Positions 1 to 10,700 of a stretch of 64,000 nucleotides of DNA are shown here, piece after piece. The DNA comes from Cognatiluteimonas telluris (lineage in GTDB: Bacteria; Pseudomonadota; Gammaproteobacteria; Xanthomonadales; Xanthomonadaceae): positions 264,968 to 328,967 of the forward strand of contig NZ_JAANOY010000002.1 of NCBI RefSeq assembly GCF_011320095.1, in the 5' to 3' direction. Made by a program: the position numbers and the translations under genes. Under the pieces are notes generated by a model. It worked only from the letters and a program-made list of their open reading frames with translations, had not been told where the DNA came from and made no database searches. The first letter of the stretch is position 1, and each line of letters begins with the position of its first letter.

Positions 1-2
1 TG

Positions 3-1973
3 GCCATCGCCGGCCTGCAACCCGAGCCGCTGAGCGCGGCGGTCACGCGCGACAACGTGTTCTTCATCGCCCACCTGACCAACCGCCCGCTTCCGGTGCT
101 GGGCGCGGCGGATGCGGGTTCGGGCCTGATCCACATCGCACGCACGCGCTTCCTCTGCGACAACCGCCTGTACGAGCGCGTGAGTTGCCGCAATTACGGC
201 CAGGATGCGGTGGCCCTGCCCTTGCGGCTGCAGGTCGCTGCGGACTTCCGCGACATGTTCGAGGTGCGCGGCTCGGTGCGCCTGGCGCGCGGCGAGTTGC
301 AGCCGGTGGAGGCCGGACCGGAGGGCATCGTGTTCCGCTACCAGGGCCTGGATGGCCGCCTGCGGACGTCGGCGGTCACCTGTTCGCGGCAACCCGAGGC
401 CGTCGCGACGGATGGCATGGAATTCGTGCTGCAGCTTCCGGTCGGGGGGCGCGACGAGCTCTACCTGGAAGTCGGCCTCGAGCGCGAAGACACGCCGGGA
501 CGCGAGCGCTATCGCAATGCCGCCGCACGTGCGCGCCATCGCATGCGCGCGCGGCAGCGCCGCGGCGCGAGCGTGCGCAGCGAAGGACCGCTGTTCACCG
601 CTTGGATGGATCGCTCGCGCGCGGACCTGGCCCTGCTGACCAGCGACCTGCCGACCGGGCCCTATCCGTATGCCGGCATTCCCTGGTTCTCGACGCCGTT
701 CGGCCGCGATGCGGTGGTGACGTCGCTGCAGATGCTGTGGATCAATCCGCGGCTGGCGCGCGGCGTGCTTTCGTTCCTGGCCGCGCACCAGGCGCACGAC
801 AGTTCGGCGTTCCTGGATTCGGCGCCGGGCAAGATCATGCACGAGACCCGCAAAGGGGAAATGGCCACGCTGCGCGAACTGCCGTTCGGGCTGTACTACG
901 GTGGCGTCGACACCACGCCGCTGTTCGTGATGCTGGCCGGCGCCTATGCGCGGCGCACGGGCGACCTGACCTTCATCCATTCCCTGTGGCCGGCGCTGCG
1001 GGCGGCGATGGCCTGGATCGAACGCGTCTGCGACGCCAACCCGCATGGCTTCCTCGACTATGCCCGCGGCGAGACCAGCGGACTTGCCAACCAGGGATGG
1101 AAGGACAGCGAGGATTCGGTGTTCCATGCCGACGGCCGCATCCCGCCTGGTCCGATCGCATTGGTCGAAGTGCAGGGCTATGTCTACGCCGCGCTGCGCG
1201 CGATGGCCTCCCTCGCGCGCCGTCGCGGCGAATTGCCGCTGGCCGAGCATTGGACGATGCGCGCCGATCGCCTGCAAGCGGCAGTGGAGCAGCATTTCTG
1301 GATGCCCGAACGCAACTTCTACGGAATCGCGATCGATGGCGATGGCGAACTGTGCCGGGTGCGCGCCAGCAATCCCGGCCACCTCCTCTACGTCGGGTTG
1401 CCGACGCCGCAACGCGCGGCGCTGGTGTCGGCACAGCTGCTGATGCCGGCGTTCGCGACCGGCTGGGGCATCCGCACCCTGGCCGAAGGCCAGGCGCGTT
1501 ACAACCCGATGTCCTACCACAATGGCTCGGTGTGGCCGCACGACACCGCGCTGTGCGCGGCAGGCATCGCGCGCACCGGCGATCGCGATGGCGCCGTGCG
1601 GCTGCTGCGCTCGATGTTCGAAACCGCGACCCATTTCGACATGCGACTGCCGGAACTATTCTGCGGGTTCGCGCGCGCCCATGGCGCGACGCCGGTGTCC
1701 TACCCCGTCGCCTGCCTTCCGCAGGCATGGGCGGCCGGCGCCGGCTTCATGATGCTGCAGGCCTGCCTGGGGGTCGACGTCGATGGCTGGAACGGCGAAA
1801 TCCGGGTGACATCACCCCGCCTGCCGCCCGGGATCGAACAGGTCGCACTGCGTGGCCTGGTGGTCGCGGGACGCAACGTGGACCTCGTGTTCCGGCGCAT
1901 GGGCGGCCGAGTGGTCGCCTTCACCGAGGGCGCCGACGCCACCTCGGTGCCGCTGCGGCTGTCGGGTGGGTGA
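3..1973 (+). CDS. Glycogen debranching enzyme / amylo-alpha-1,6-glucosidase (5' truncated by window edge)
   Basis: The reading frame is already open at the first bases of the window, so the true start lies upstream; 656 residues are visible. The first part resembles the N-terminal domain of bacterial amylo-alpha-1,6-glucosidases (GDE_N_bis type). From about visible residue 190 the (alpha/alpha)6-barrel catalytic domain (GDE_C type) begins with the conserved stretch PYAGIPWFSTPFGRDAVVTS, and later YNPMSYHNGSVWPHD matches the usual C-terminal active-site region. Enzymes of this family hydrolyse alpha-1,6 branch points in glycogen-like glucans in the cytoplasm. The upstream partner genes are not visible; a trehalose/glycogen cluster would be usual but cannot be checked. 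Family assignment is firm; exact substrate is inferred. Confidence 0.9.
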   Translation, partial: AIAGLQPEPLSAAVTRDNVFFIAHLTNRPLPVLGAADAGSGLIHIARTRFLCDNRLYERVSCRNYGQDAVALPLRLQVAADFRDMFEVRGSVRLARGELQPVEAGPEGIVFRYQGLDGRLRTSAVTCSRQPEAVATDGMEFVLQLPVGGRDELYLEVGLEREDTPGRERYRNAAARARHRMRARQRRGASVRSEGPLFTAWMDRSRADLALLTSDLPTGPYPYAGIPWFSTPFGRDAVVTSLQMLWINPRLARGVLSFLAAHQAHDSSAFLDSAPGKIMHETRKGEMATLRELPFGLYYGGVDTTPLFVMLAGAYARRTGDLTFIHSLWPALRAAMAWIERVCDANPHGFLDYARGETSGLANQGWKDSEDSVFHADGRIPPGPIALVEVQGYVYAALRAMASLARRRGELPLAEHWTMRADRLQAAVEQHFWMPERNFYGIAIDGDGELCRVRASNPGHLLYVGLPTPQRAALVSAQLLMPAFATGWGIRTLAEGQARYNPMSYHNGSVWPHDTALCAAGIARTGDRDGAVRLLRSMFETATHFDMRLPELFCGFARAHGATPVSYPVACLPQAWAAGAGFMMLQACLGVDVDGWNGEIRVTSPRLPPGIEQVALRGLVVAGRNVDLVFRRMGGRVVAFTEGADATSVPLRLSGG

Positions 1974-2039
1974 GAGCCATGGCGGCAACTCCGCCAGCCT
2001 GCATTCCGCGTCGCTTGAGCCGCGGCTGCCGGCCGCCCC

Positions 2040-2324
2040 TCAGCGTTTCAGCCGATTGCGCGCATCCACCCAGCGCAGGGTCATTTCACCAAGCCGGCAA
2101 CGCAGGTCGCTGTTCATCGTCATCAGTTCCTCGTTGCGACGACGCAGCTCAGCCATCTGCCGGGCAGTGAACGCCAGCAGGTCCTTGAGTCGGGCAACCT
2201 CGTCGGTGGTTCCAACCCGTTGGCCGATCCATCCCGGAGCGGCATCGAGCCGCTCGCGGTGGCGGCGCTCGTCACTGCCGACGCGCAACGCATCGTGTCC
2301 GGGATCCCTGCGTACTGCACCCAT
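2040..2324 (-). CDS. Small hypothetical coiled-coil protein
   Basis: A 94-residue protein of unknown function. The C-terminal half (about residues 45-94) is charged, heptad-like and rich in Leu, Glu and Arg (for example FTARQMAELRRRNEEL), so it probably forms a coiled coil; the N-terminal half is basic and probably unstructured. I chose this start because GGGGAGA lies 6 bases upstream of the ATG on the minus strand; a longer frame from 2453 or 2339 is open but lacks a comparable ribosome-binding site. It lies convergent to the debranching-enzyme gene and about 130 bases downstream of the 5'-nucleotidase gene on the same strand. No domain recognised. Confidence 0.55.
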   Translation of the reverse strand: MGAVRRDPGHDALRVGSDERRHRERLDAAPGWIGQRVGTTDEVARLKDLLAFTARQMAELRRRNEELMTMNSDLRCRLGEMTLRWVDARNRLKR

Positions 2325-2453
2325 TCGACTTCTCCCCATGGCCTCGCGGCGAGCACGACTGCCGCAATCCCACGCATCAGCCGCTACGCAGTAAGGTGGA
2401 AAAGAAGGACGACCATAAGACGTCCGCGTAAACGTACCGTGAAATCGCCGCAT

Positions 2454-3401
2454 TCATCCTTGGCGCGGCGGCTCGTTGGCCACCCCGTGGGGGACGTGGC
2501 CGGCCGCGACGTGGTCGCGGGCGGAGGCAATGTTGTGCTCGGAGTCGTCGAAGAAGATGTCGGCACCGAAGGCATCCAGGAATGGCCCCTTGTCCCGGCC
2601 ACCCAGGAACAGCGCCTCATCCAGGCGCACGCCCCATTCACGCAGCGTCAGGATCACGCGTTTGTGCGCGGGCGCAGAACGCGCCGTCACCAAGGCAGTG
2701 CGGATGGGCGATGCCTCGCCCGCCGGGAAGGCGTCCTGCAGTCGATGCAGCGCATCCAAAAAGCCGCGGAATGGACCACCCGACAGCGGTTCGCCTGCAT
2801 GCACGCGTTCGTTCTCGGCGAACGCCGCCAGGCCCTCGGTGCGGGACACCCGTTCGGATTCATCGCTGAAGATCACCGCATCGCCATCGAACGCGATCCG
2901 GAGCTGGTCGCTGCGATGCGGCGGCGATGCCGCGTGGTAAGCCGCCGGCAGGATGGTGGCTGCCGCCACGCCGGCGGCCAATGCATTGCGGACATCCTCC
3001 CCGTGCGTCGACAGGAACAGGTCGGCGCCGAAGGGGCGGATGTACGGATACGGCGGTGCGCCATTGCTGAAGGCGGCTCGCGCGATCGCCAGGCCGTGGT
3101 GTTCGATCGAGTTGAAGATGCGCAGCCCGGTGTCGGAGGAATTGCGCGACAGCAGGATCACTTCGACCCGCGGCGCATCCGGCGGTGCCTGTCGGTTGAG
3201 CGCCAGCAGCTTGCGCACCAGCGGAAACGCGACCCCAGGCTGCAACAGCTCGTCCTCGTGGGCGCGCTGGAAAGCCGCATAGGCCTCCAGGCCGTCGCGC
3301 TCGAACAGCGCATGGCTGTCTTCCAGGTCGAACAGCGCGCGCGACGAAATCGCGACGATAAGCGGGTCGGGGATTCGGATGACAGCGTCGGATGGCATCA
3401 T
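2454..3401 (-). CDS. 5'-nucleotidase, cytosolic cN-I-like family
   Basis: About 315 residues resembling the bacterial 5'-nucleotidase family related to eukaryotic cN-I (Pfam 5-nucleotidase, HAD-like fold). Visible features are an early SSRALFDLEDS segment (residues 19-29) in the position of the nucleophile motif, the family block FDGDAVIFSDE (171-181), and a C-terminal LGGRDKGPFLDAFGADIFFDD region typical of the HAD motif IV area. Such enzymes remove the 5'-phosphate from nucleoside monophosphates in the cytoplasm. Two adjacent ATGs (3401, 3398) are possible starts; the longer open frame upstream to 3581 is poor in family-like sequence. The gene stands between the small coiled-coil gene and a histidine kinase, both on the same strand. 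Confidence 0.8.
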   Translation of the reverse strand: MMPSDAVIRIPDPLIVAISSRALFDLEDSHALFERDGLEAYAAFQRAHEDELLQPGVAFPLVRKLLALNRQAPPDAPRVEVILLSRNSSDTGLRIFNSIEHHGLAIARAAFSNGAPPYPYIRPFGADLFLSTHGEDVRNALAAGVAAATILPAAYHAASPPHRSDQLRIAFDGDAVIFSDESERVSRTEGLAAFAENERVHAGEPLSGGPFRGFLDALHRLQDAFPAGEASPIRTALVTARSAPAHKRVILTLREWGVRLDEALFLGGRDKGPFLDAFGADIFFDDSEHNIASARDHVAAGHVPHGVANEPPRQG

Positions 3402-3480
3402 GTCGCGCAGTATCGGCCACACCGGTATCGAGGTGTGAGACGCCCTGGGGAGGGATGGCTCGGGGCGGGGCGTTCCGGCT

Positions 3481-6400
3481 TCAACAGCCGGCGGGCGCCG
3501 GCCGGGCCTCCGTCGCGGTAGCCGTTGGCGCCGCCAGCAATGGCAGCCGCACGGTGAACTCGCTGCCGGTGCCGGGGCCATCGCTATGCACGCAGACCGT
3601 GCCGCCGTGCATCTCGACCAGCGTCCTGACCAGCGACAGGCCGATGCCCAGTCCGCCCACCGCGCGCTGGAGCGAGGTGTCCAGCTGGGTGAACATCTCG
3701 AAGATACGCGCCAGCTGGTCGGCCGCGATGCCGATGCCGGTATCGCTCACGCGGATCACCGCCTCGCCACCCTCCCGCTCGACATGCAGCCGGATGCAGC
3801 CTCCGCGAGGGGTGAACTTGCTGGCGTTGGTGAGCAGGTTGCCGATGATCTGCGCCAACCGGATCGGATCGGCGCTCAGCGACAACGGCTCCGCAGGCAG
3901 CGTCACGGTCAGCGCCTGGTCCATCGCGCGTGCGAGCGGACGCGCGGCTTCGACCGCATGCCCGACAGCCGCGGACAGCAGCACCGGCTCGCGACGCAGT
4001 TCGATCTTTCCGCGACTGATGCGGCTGACATCGAGCAGGTCGTCGACCAGTCGTACCAGCTGGCTCAGCTGGCGCTCCATCACCGCGGTGGCGAACTGCA
4101 CGCTGTTCCTCTTGCCATCCGAGAGCCGCACGATCTGCAGCGCGTTCGAAATGGGCGCCAACGGGTTGCGGAGTTCGTGCGCAAGCAATGCGATGAATTC
4201 ATCCTTGCGGCGGTCGGCGAAGGCAAGCTCGTCGGCGAGGCGTCGCAGCTCGTTCGCAGATTCACGCTGCTCGTGGATGTCGGTGTTGGAACCGATCCAC
4301 AGCAGCACGCCACCTGCCTCGTCCTTCATCGCGGTGGCGCGGCTCAGATGCCAGCGGTATTCACCGTCGGCACGGCGGAAGCGCTGTTCGCACTGGAAGG
4401 GCTCGCCGCTCGCGACCGCGCCTTCCCAGGCCCGCATGCTGTCGGCCAGGTCGTCCGGGTGCACGAACCCGGACCAGTCCAGCAGCGTGTCGGGTCGAAG
4501 TCCGGCGAACTCCGCCCAGGCCGGATTGAAGTAATCGACCTGCCCGCCCGCATCAGCGGTGAATATCTTCTGCGGCATCGAGTCCATGACGAAGCGGATA
4601 CGCTGCTCGCCCTTGCGCAGGACATCCTCGGCACGGACGCGGTCGGTCTGGTCGATCCCATGCACCAGCACGCCGGAGATCGTGCCGTCCGGGTCGCGCA
4701 GCGGCTCGTAGAGGAAGTCGACGATCCGATCCTCGGCCGTGCCGTCGGGGCTGCGCACCAGCGGCACCGATACATCGCTTCCGGAAAATGCTTCGCCAGT
4801 CTCCATGACCCGGCGCAGGATCGCGGGGAATGGCGAGGCTGCAAGCTCGGGCAACGCCTCGGTCAACGGTCGACCGATGATCGATCGATGGGCCCCGACC
4901 AGGACTTGGTAGGCGGAGTTGACTTTTTCCAGGACGAGGTCGGGACCGCGCAGGGCGGCCATGAACGCGGGCGCGGCATCGAAGACCTGGCCGAGCAGCC
5001 GTTCGCTTTCGCGCAATGCATCCTCGGCCCGCTTGCGATCGGTGACATCGCGGGTGGTGCCTGCGATCGCCTCGACTTCCCCGTCGTCGCCCAGGATCGG
5101 CACGAAGATGTAGTCGTAGATCCTGCAACCGTTGGTGCCATGGAAAGGAGCCTCGCCACGGATCGGAAGGCGGGTCGCGACCACCTGGTCGATCTCGCTG
5201 TCATGCCTCGCGGCATGCCAGGGCTCGTAGCCCAGCTCAAGGCAGGTCTTGCCGATCGCCTCGTCCGTCGTGCGCCCCCAGGTCGCCAGCAACGCCTGGT
5301 TGGCGTAGGTAAAGCGGTGCTCACGATCGAACACGCACACCAGGTCCGGCGTGTGGCTGAGGATGGTGTCGAAGAACCGGCGCCTGCGCTCGGCCTGCTC
5401 GTTGAGCAGCGCCAGCGCCTGCCGGCTGCGTACGGCTTCGGAAATGTCGTGGAAATGGCACATCACGCCGTGGCTGCCGTCAGGCAGCACGATCCTGTTG
5501 ATCTGCCAGTGGTAGTACGCGGTGCCGCCGATGCTGGGGCGCTTGTCGATGAACTGCGGCACCGTGAACGGCTCGCCGGTGGCCAGCGTGTGCTCGAAGC
5601 GGGCGATCACTTCCTCGGCGAGCCGACCGGGCCACAAGGCGCGAACGAGATCGCGGAAACTGCGTCCGACCAGCGCCTCGGCGCTGCCGACATTGCCCAG
5701 GTAACGCAGCGCGGTGGGATTGATCTGGCGGAAATGGAGCCTGGAATCGACCAGGTAGGTGCCGACCGGCGACTGCTCCAGCAGCGACTGGAACTGGGTC
5801 GTGCGGTGCTGCAGCGCCAGCTCCGCGCGACGGCGTTCGATCGCCAGCATCGCAGTGCGCGTCACCACGTCGACCAGCGCGGTGTCCGCCGCGTCGGGCG
5901 TGCGAGGCTGGCGGTAGTACATCGCAAACGTGCCAAGCACCTCGCCGGCGCGCGACAGGATCGGCGTCGACCAGCACGCAGCCAGCCCATGCCGCAATGC
6001 GAGCTCGCGGAACGGCCCCCAGTGCGGGTCATGGGCGATGTCCTCCGAGTGCGCAGGCAAACCGGTAAAGGCCGCCTTGCCGCAGGCGCCGACTTCAGGG
6101 CCGATTTCGATGCCGTCGATCGCGTCGTTGTAGGGCTGCGGCAGGCTGGGCGCAGCCCCATGGCGCAGGTGCCGGCCGGACGGATCCATCAGCAGGATCG
6201 AGCCGAGCATGCCATTGCGCGAATGGCCTTCCACGATCCGGATCAGGGTAACGAGCAGCGTTTCCAGCGGCGTGTCCGCAGCAAGCAGTTCAAGCACTTC
6301 GCGTACGCCAGCACGGACATGCCGCGATCGATTGCGCTCGGTGACGTCCTCGAAGGTGAGTACGATCCGGTCGACTCCACCATCGCAATCGCGCACCGGC

Positions 6401-6825
6401 ACGGCGGTCAGCCGAACGTCCAGCAGGAAGCCGTCCCGGTGCCGGCGCTGGCATTCGAGCATGCGGGTCTGGCCCTGCAGCACCGTCGCCAGCCAGGCAT
6501 CCCGCTCGGGCTGGCCGCCTTCGGGCAGGTACGGCACCGGCCTGCCCACGACGTCGTCCCGGCACCAGCCGAACAAGGCCTCGGCCGCCGGATTCCAGAT
6601 TTGGACGACGGTCGCCGGGTCGATGACGACCATCGCCAGCGGCATCGACGCCAGCAGGTTGCCCAGCGCCGCATCGGCGCCAGTCGGTTCCGGCGCTTCA
6701 GGGTCGGGAGGGCCCGGGGCTCTGTTGCTGGATCGAACCACGCCGCCCCCTTGGCGATCACTTGTTGCCGTGATGACCTGCAACCACAGCAATCCAGCTG
6801 TTAGCAGCGTGTGAGGACCACCCAT
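3481..6825 (-). CDS. Multi-sensor histidine kinase (five PAS domains, one GAF domain)
   Basis: A 1114-residue kinase. Domain order by eye: PAS (51-165), GAF (171-335), PAS (342-465), PAS (480-600), PAS (608-733), PAS (740-855), HisKA with phospho-acceptor His883 in LAHELRNPLAP, and HATPase_c with the N box around LLTNASKFT (998-1006), G1 DTGIGI (1028-1033) and G2 GGLGIGLSLVR. There is no receiver domain and no convincing transmembrane helix apart from a short hydrophobic N-terminus, so it is probably cytoplasmic and senses a soluble or redox signal. Its ATG overlaps the stop codon of nadK as TGATG, implying translational coupling; a later start cannot be excluded because the first 50 residues look unconserved. 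No cognate response regulator lies adjacent. Confidence 0.87.
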   Translation of the reverse strand: MGGPHTLLTAGLLWLQVITATSDRQGGGVVRSSNRAPGPPDPEAPEPTGADAALGNLLASMPLAMVVIDPATVVQIWNPAAEALFGWCRDDVVGRPVPYLPEGGQPERDAWLATVLQGQTRMLECQRRHRDGFLLDVRLTAVPVRDCDGGVDRIVLTFEDVTERNRSRHVRAGVREVLELLAADTPLETLLVTLIRIVEGHSRNGMLGSILLMDPSGRHLRHGAAPSLPQPYNDAIDGIEIGPEVGACGKAAFTGLPAHSEDIAHDPHWGPFRELALRHGLAACWSTPILSRAGEVLGTFAMYYRQPRTPDAADTALVDVVTRTAMLAIERRRAELALQHRTTQFQSLLEQSPVGTYLVDSRLHFRQINPTALRYLGNVGSAEALVGRSFRDLVRALWPGRLAEEVIARFEHTLATGEPFTVPQFIDKRPSIGGTAYYHWQINRIVLPDGSHGVMCHFHDISEAVRSRQALALLNEQAERRRRFFDTILSHTPDLVCVFDREHRFTYANQALLATWGRTTDEAIGKTCLELGYEPWHAARHDSEIDQVVATRLPIRGEAPFHGTNGCRIYDYIFVPILGDDGEVEAIAGTTRDVTDRKRAEDALRESERLLGQVFDAAPAFMAALRGPDLVLEKVNSAYQVLVGAHRSIIGRPLTEALPELAASPFPAILRRVMETGEAFSGSDVSVPLVRSPDGTAEDRIVDFLYEPLRDPDGTISGVLVHGIDQTDRVRAEDVLRKGEQRIRFVMDSMPQKIFTADAGGQVDYFNPAWAEFAGLRPDTLLDWSGFVHPDDLADSMRAWEGAVASGEPFQCEQRFRRADGEYRWHLSRATAMKDEAGGVLLWIGSNTDIHEQRESANELRRLADELAFADRRKDEFIALLAHELRNPLAPISNALQIVRLSDGKRNSVQFATAVMERQLSQLVRLVDDLLDVSRISRGKIELRREPVLLSAAVGHAVEAARPLARAMDQALTVTLPAEPLSLSADPIRLAQIIGNLLTNASKFTPRGGCIRLHVEREGGEAVIRVSDTGIGIAADQLARIFEMFTQLDTSLQRAVGGLGIGLSLVRTLVEMHGGTVCVHSDGPGTGSEFTVRLPLLAAPTATATEARPAPAGC

Positions 6826-7628
6826 CAGACGATGAACTGCTCGCTGAGGATGCGCTCCTCGAGATTGTGCTCGGGGTCGAACAGCAGCGTGACGGTGTGG
6901 TCCTTGGCTTCACGGATGGTGACATCCACCACGTCGCGGACTTCGTGCGAATCGGCGGTGGCGCTGACCGGCCGCTTGTAGGGATCGAGTACCCGGAAGC
7001 GGACTTCCGTGGACGACTTCAGCAGCGCGCCACGCCAGCGGCGTGGTCGGAAGGCAGCGATCGGCGTCAGCGCGACCACGCTGGAACCCAGCGGCAGGAT
7101 CGGGCCGCCGGCCGAATAGTTGTAGGCGGTGCTCCCGGCCGGCGTGGCCACCATCACGCCATCGCAGATGAGCTCTTCCAGCCGCGGCTTGCCGTTGAGT
7201 TCGATCGCCACGTGCGCGGCCTGGCGCGTCTGCCGCAGCAGCGACACTTCGTTGTAGGCGAGCGATGCGACGCTGGCGCCGGACTCGGTGTTCACCCGCA
7301 TTTCCAAGGGCCGCAGGACCGCCGGCTCTGCGCTCGCGATGCGCGCGAGCAGCGCCTGCCCGGAGTTCGATGCAGGCTCCTCGGCACGCCAGGAGTTCAT
7401 CAGGAAGCCGACGCTGCCAAGCTTCATGCCATAGACCGGCTTGTGCGTGTCGCCGTGGCGGTGCAGCGTCTGCAGCATGAATCCGTCGCCCCCGAGCGCC
7501 ACGATCACGTCGGCCTCGGCGGGCGCGTGCTGCCCCAGTTGTCCGGCCAGCATCGCCAGTGCCGCTTGGGCATCGTCGGTGGGACTGGCGAGCAGGGCGA
7601 TACGCGGCTGGCTCGGAAGTGGACTCAT
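6825..7628 (-). CDS. nadK: NAD kinase
   Basis: A 267-residue ATP-NAD kinase that phosphorylates NAD to NADP in the cytosol. The diagnostic GGDGFML motif is at residues 46-52 and the second substrate-binding motif [20 protein letters not shown] with GGP follows in the C-terminal beta-sandwich domain. The start at 7628 has GGAG about 8 bases upstream; a longer open frame to 7715 adds 29 unconserved residues. The stop codon overlaps the ATG of the downstream histidine kinase gene, so the two are probably co-translated, an arrangement that might link NADP supply to a sensory pathway. A REP-like palindrome lies upstream. Confidence 0.93.
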   Translation of the reverse strand: MSPLPSQPRIALLASPTDDAQAALAMLAGQLGQHAPAEADVIVALGGDGFMLQTLHRHGDTHKPVYGMKLGSVGFLMNSWRAEEPASNSGQALLARIASAEPAVLRPLEMRVNTESGASVASLAYNEVSLLRQTRQAAHVAIELNGKPRLEELICDGVMVATPAGSTAYNYSAGGPILPLGSSVVALTPIAAFRPRRWRGALLKSSTEVRFRVLDPYKRPVSATADSHEVRDVVDVTIREAKDHTVTLLFDPEHNLEERILSEQFIV

Positions 7629-7702
7629 CGCAGGCTCCGGGTCGTCCGGCCGAGGATAACCGCAACCACGCGATGCCCGTCGTCCTGGTCCGCTTTCACT
7701 CA

Positions 7703-7736
7703 GCCGCTCCTGCACGGGCAGACCAGCAGGAGCGGC
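7703..7736. repeat. REP-like palindrome between nadK and gdhB
   Basis: GCCGCTCCTGC at 7703-7713 and its exact reverse complement at 7726-7736, separated by 12 bases. The arm sequence resembles the core of the larger palindrome at 49911-49983, so both may belong to one REP/SMAG-like family. It lies downstream of the glutamate dehydrogenase gene and could also act as a transcription-stopping or mRNA-stabilising hairpin; there is no T run. Confidence 0.7.
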
Positions 7737-7781
7737 GAGCGCGAAGGGGGCGCCCCGCAGGCGACGCCCGGGGTGCAGGAC

Positions 7782-10700
7782 CTAGCCGCGCGACGCCAGC
7801 TGCGACAGCCGCTGCACCGCAACCGATGCGGTCGGATAGTCGAGCGTCTTCTGCGCAGCCAGCTCGGCCAGCATCGACAACGTGAACCGCAGCGACGCAT
7901 CGTCGCGCTGCAGCCAGCCTTGGACTTTCGCATCGGGCGTGGTGCCCGGCATCGCCAGCACCTGCTGCACCAGCGCGCGCTGCTGCGCGGCCAGTTCGTC
8001 GCGCAGCACGCCGCGGGCGACCGCATGCCAGCGGCCCTCGACCGGCAACGCGTCGATCTGCGCCAGCAGCCACGGCACGTTGAGCGCTTCGCCGAGGCGG
8101 AAATGAACGCGCGCCACGTCGATCGGCTTGAGCCTGCGCTCGCGCGCGACCTCGATGATGTCCGGGCAGGACTCCAGGTACGGCAGCGCCGCCAGCTGGC
8201 CACCGAGTTCGGACGGCACGCCCTTCTGCTTCCACTCGCGGATGCTCTCCTCGTAGGCCGGGCGCTGCGCGGGCGGCAGGATGCTCTCGCCGGCGCGGAT
8301 CTCGCGGAAACCGTCGTGGTAACGATCCACGGCAGTGGAGATGTCGGGGATCGCACCCGGGCGCGACAGCAGCCAGCGCGTGAACGAGCGCTGCAGGTTC
8401 CAGATCACCTGCAGGGCGTCGATCTGCACCGATTCGGCGACCTTGCCGTCGAGCGCGTCGATCTGCGCCCACAACTGCCGGGCATCCAGCGTTTCGCGGG
8501 TGATGGTGTAGGCCTTGGCGACTTCACCGGGCGTACGGCCGGTGTCTTCCTGCATGCGCAGCAGGAACGTCGCGCCCATCCGGTTGATGGTGGAGTTGGT
8601 GACCGCGGTGGCGATGATCTCGCGCTTGAGGCGATGGTGCTCCATCGCCTTGGCGTACTTCACCTGCAGCGGCTCGGGGAAGTAGCGGATCAGCTCCTTC
8701 GACAGGTACGGGTCCTCCGGCACGTCGGACACCAGCAGCTGCTGGAAGGCGACGAGCTTGGAATACGACAGCAGCACCGCGAGCTCCGGCCGCGTCAGCC
8801 CCTGCCCGCGCGCCTTGCGCTCGGCGATCTCGGCGTCGGACGGCAGGAATTCGATCTGCCGGTCCAGCAACCCCTGCGACTCCAGCGTGCGGATGAAATG
8901 CTGCTTGGAACCCAGCCGGCTCAGGCTCATCCGCTGCATCAGGCTCAGCGCCTGGTTCTGGCGGTAGTTGTCGTTGAGCACCAGCGCGGCGACTTCGTTG
9001 GTCATCGACGCCAGCAGCGTGTTGCGCGCCTCGTAGGTGAGCTTCTTCTTCTGCACCTCGCCGTTGAGCAGGATCTTGATGTTCACCTCATGGTCGGAGG
9101 TGTCCACGCCGGCGGAGTTGTCGATGAAGTCGGTGTTGAGCAGCACGCCGTGCTGCGCCGCCTCGATGCGCCCGAGCTGGGTGAAGCCGAGGTTGCCGCC
9201 CTCGCCCACGACCTTGCAGCGCAGCTCGCGGCCGTCGACGCGCAGGGCGTTGTTCGCTCGGTCGCCGACGTTGGCATTCGTCTCCGTGCTGGACTTGACG
9301 TAGGTGCCGATGCCGCCGTTCCAGAACAGGTCGACCGGCGCCTTGAGGATGGCGTTCATCAGTTCGGCCGGGCTCATCGCCGCGATGCCGGCGTCGATGC
9401 CAAGCACCGCCCTGGCTTCCGGCGTGAGCGCGATCGACTTGGCCGAACGCGGGTAAACCCCGCCGCCCTTGCTGATCAGCGCCTTGTTGTAGTCCTCCCA
9501 CGACGAGCGCGGCAGCTTGAACATCCGGCTGCGCTCCTTGAACGAAGCCGCCGCATCCGGGTCGGGATCCAGGAACACATGGCGGTGGTCGAACGCCGCC
9601 ACCAGCCGGATGTGTTTGGACAACAGCATGCCGTTGCCGAACACGTCGCCGGACATGTCGCCGATGCCGACGCAGGTGAAGTCTTCCTTCTGGGTGTCGC
9701 GGCCCATCGCGCGGAAGTGGCGCATGACCGACTCCCACGCGCCCTTGGCCGTGATGCCCATGGCCTTGTGGTCGTAGCCCACCGAGCCGCCGGATGCGAA
9801 GGCGTCGTCGAGCCAATAGCCGTGCGCCCGCGCGATCGCGTTGGCGATGTCGGAGAAGGTCGCCGTGCCCTTGTCGGCGGCGACCACGAGGTACGGATCG
9901 TCGCCGTCGCGGCGCAGGACATGCTGCGGATGCACGACCTCACGACCGACCAGGTTATCGGTGATGTCGAGCAGGCCGTTGATGAAGCGCTGGTAGCAGG
10001 CGATGCCTTCGGCCAGCCACGCATCGCGATCCACCGCCGGGCTCGGCAGCTGCTTGCAGAAGAAGCCGCCCTTGGAACCGACCGGCACGATGACCGTGTT
10101 CTTGACCATCTGCGCCTTGACCAGGCCCAGCACTTCCGTGCGGAAATCCTCGCGCCGATCCGACCAGCGCAGGCCGCCGCGCGCGACCGGGCCGAAGCGC
10201 AGGTGCACGCCTTCCACGCGCGGACCATAGACCCAGATCTCGCGATAGGGACGCGGCTTGGGCAGGTCCGGCACCAGTGCCGAATCGAGCTTGTAGCTGA
10301 CGTAGTCGCGCGGCCCGCCATCGGCGCGCGCGATGCCGAGCACGTTGAGGTAATAGCTGGTGCGCAGGGTCGCGTCGATCACGCCGATGAAGCTGCGCAG
10401 GATGCGGTCTTCGTCCAGGCTCGATACGCGGTCCAGCATGCCCAGCAATGCGGCGCGGGTGGCTTCGACCTGGCGCTCGCGGGTGGCGGCGCGCGCCTCG
10501 ACCACCGGCTTGAGCGCGGCGAGCATGGCGGCATCGCCACCGGTCAGCGCCTCGAACTGCCGCTGCAGGCGCTGCATCCCGTCCTGGATGACGGCCTTGC
10601 CCTCGCTCCCCGTGGCCGGATCGAAGCGCGCCTCGAACAGTTCCACCAGCAATCGCGCCAGCACCGGGTAATGCGACAGCGTCTGCTCGACATAGGCCTG

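Noticed and set aside
3586..6804. Plus-strand frame of about 1070 codons opposite the histidine kinase
   Set aside because: Mirror of the kinase coding sequence caused by high GC; no recognisable domains. The same holds for the long plus frames at 6867-10769 and 10950-13988.
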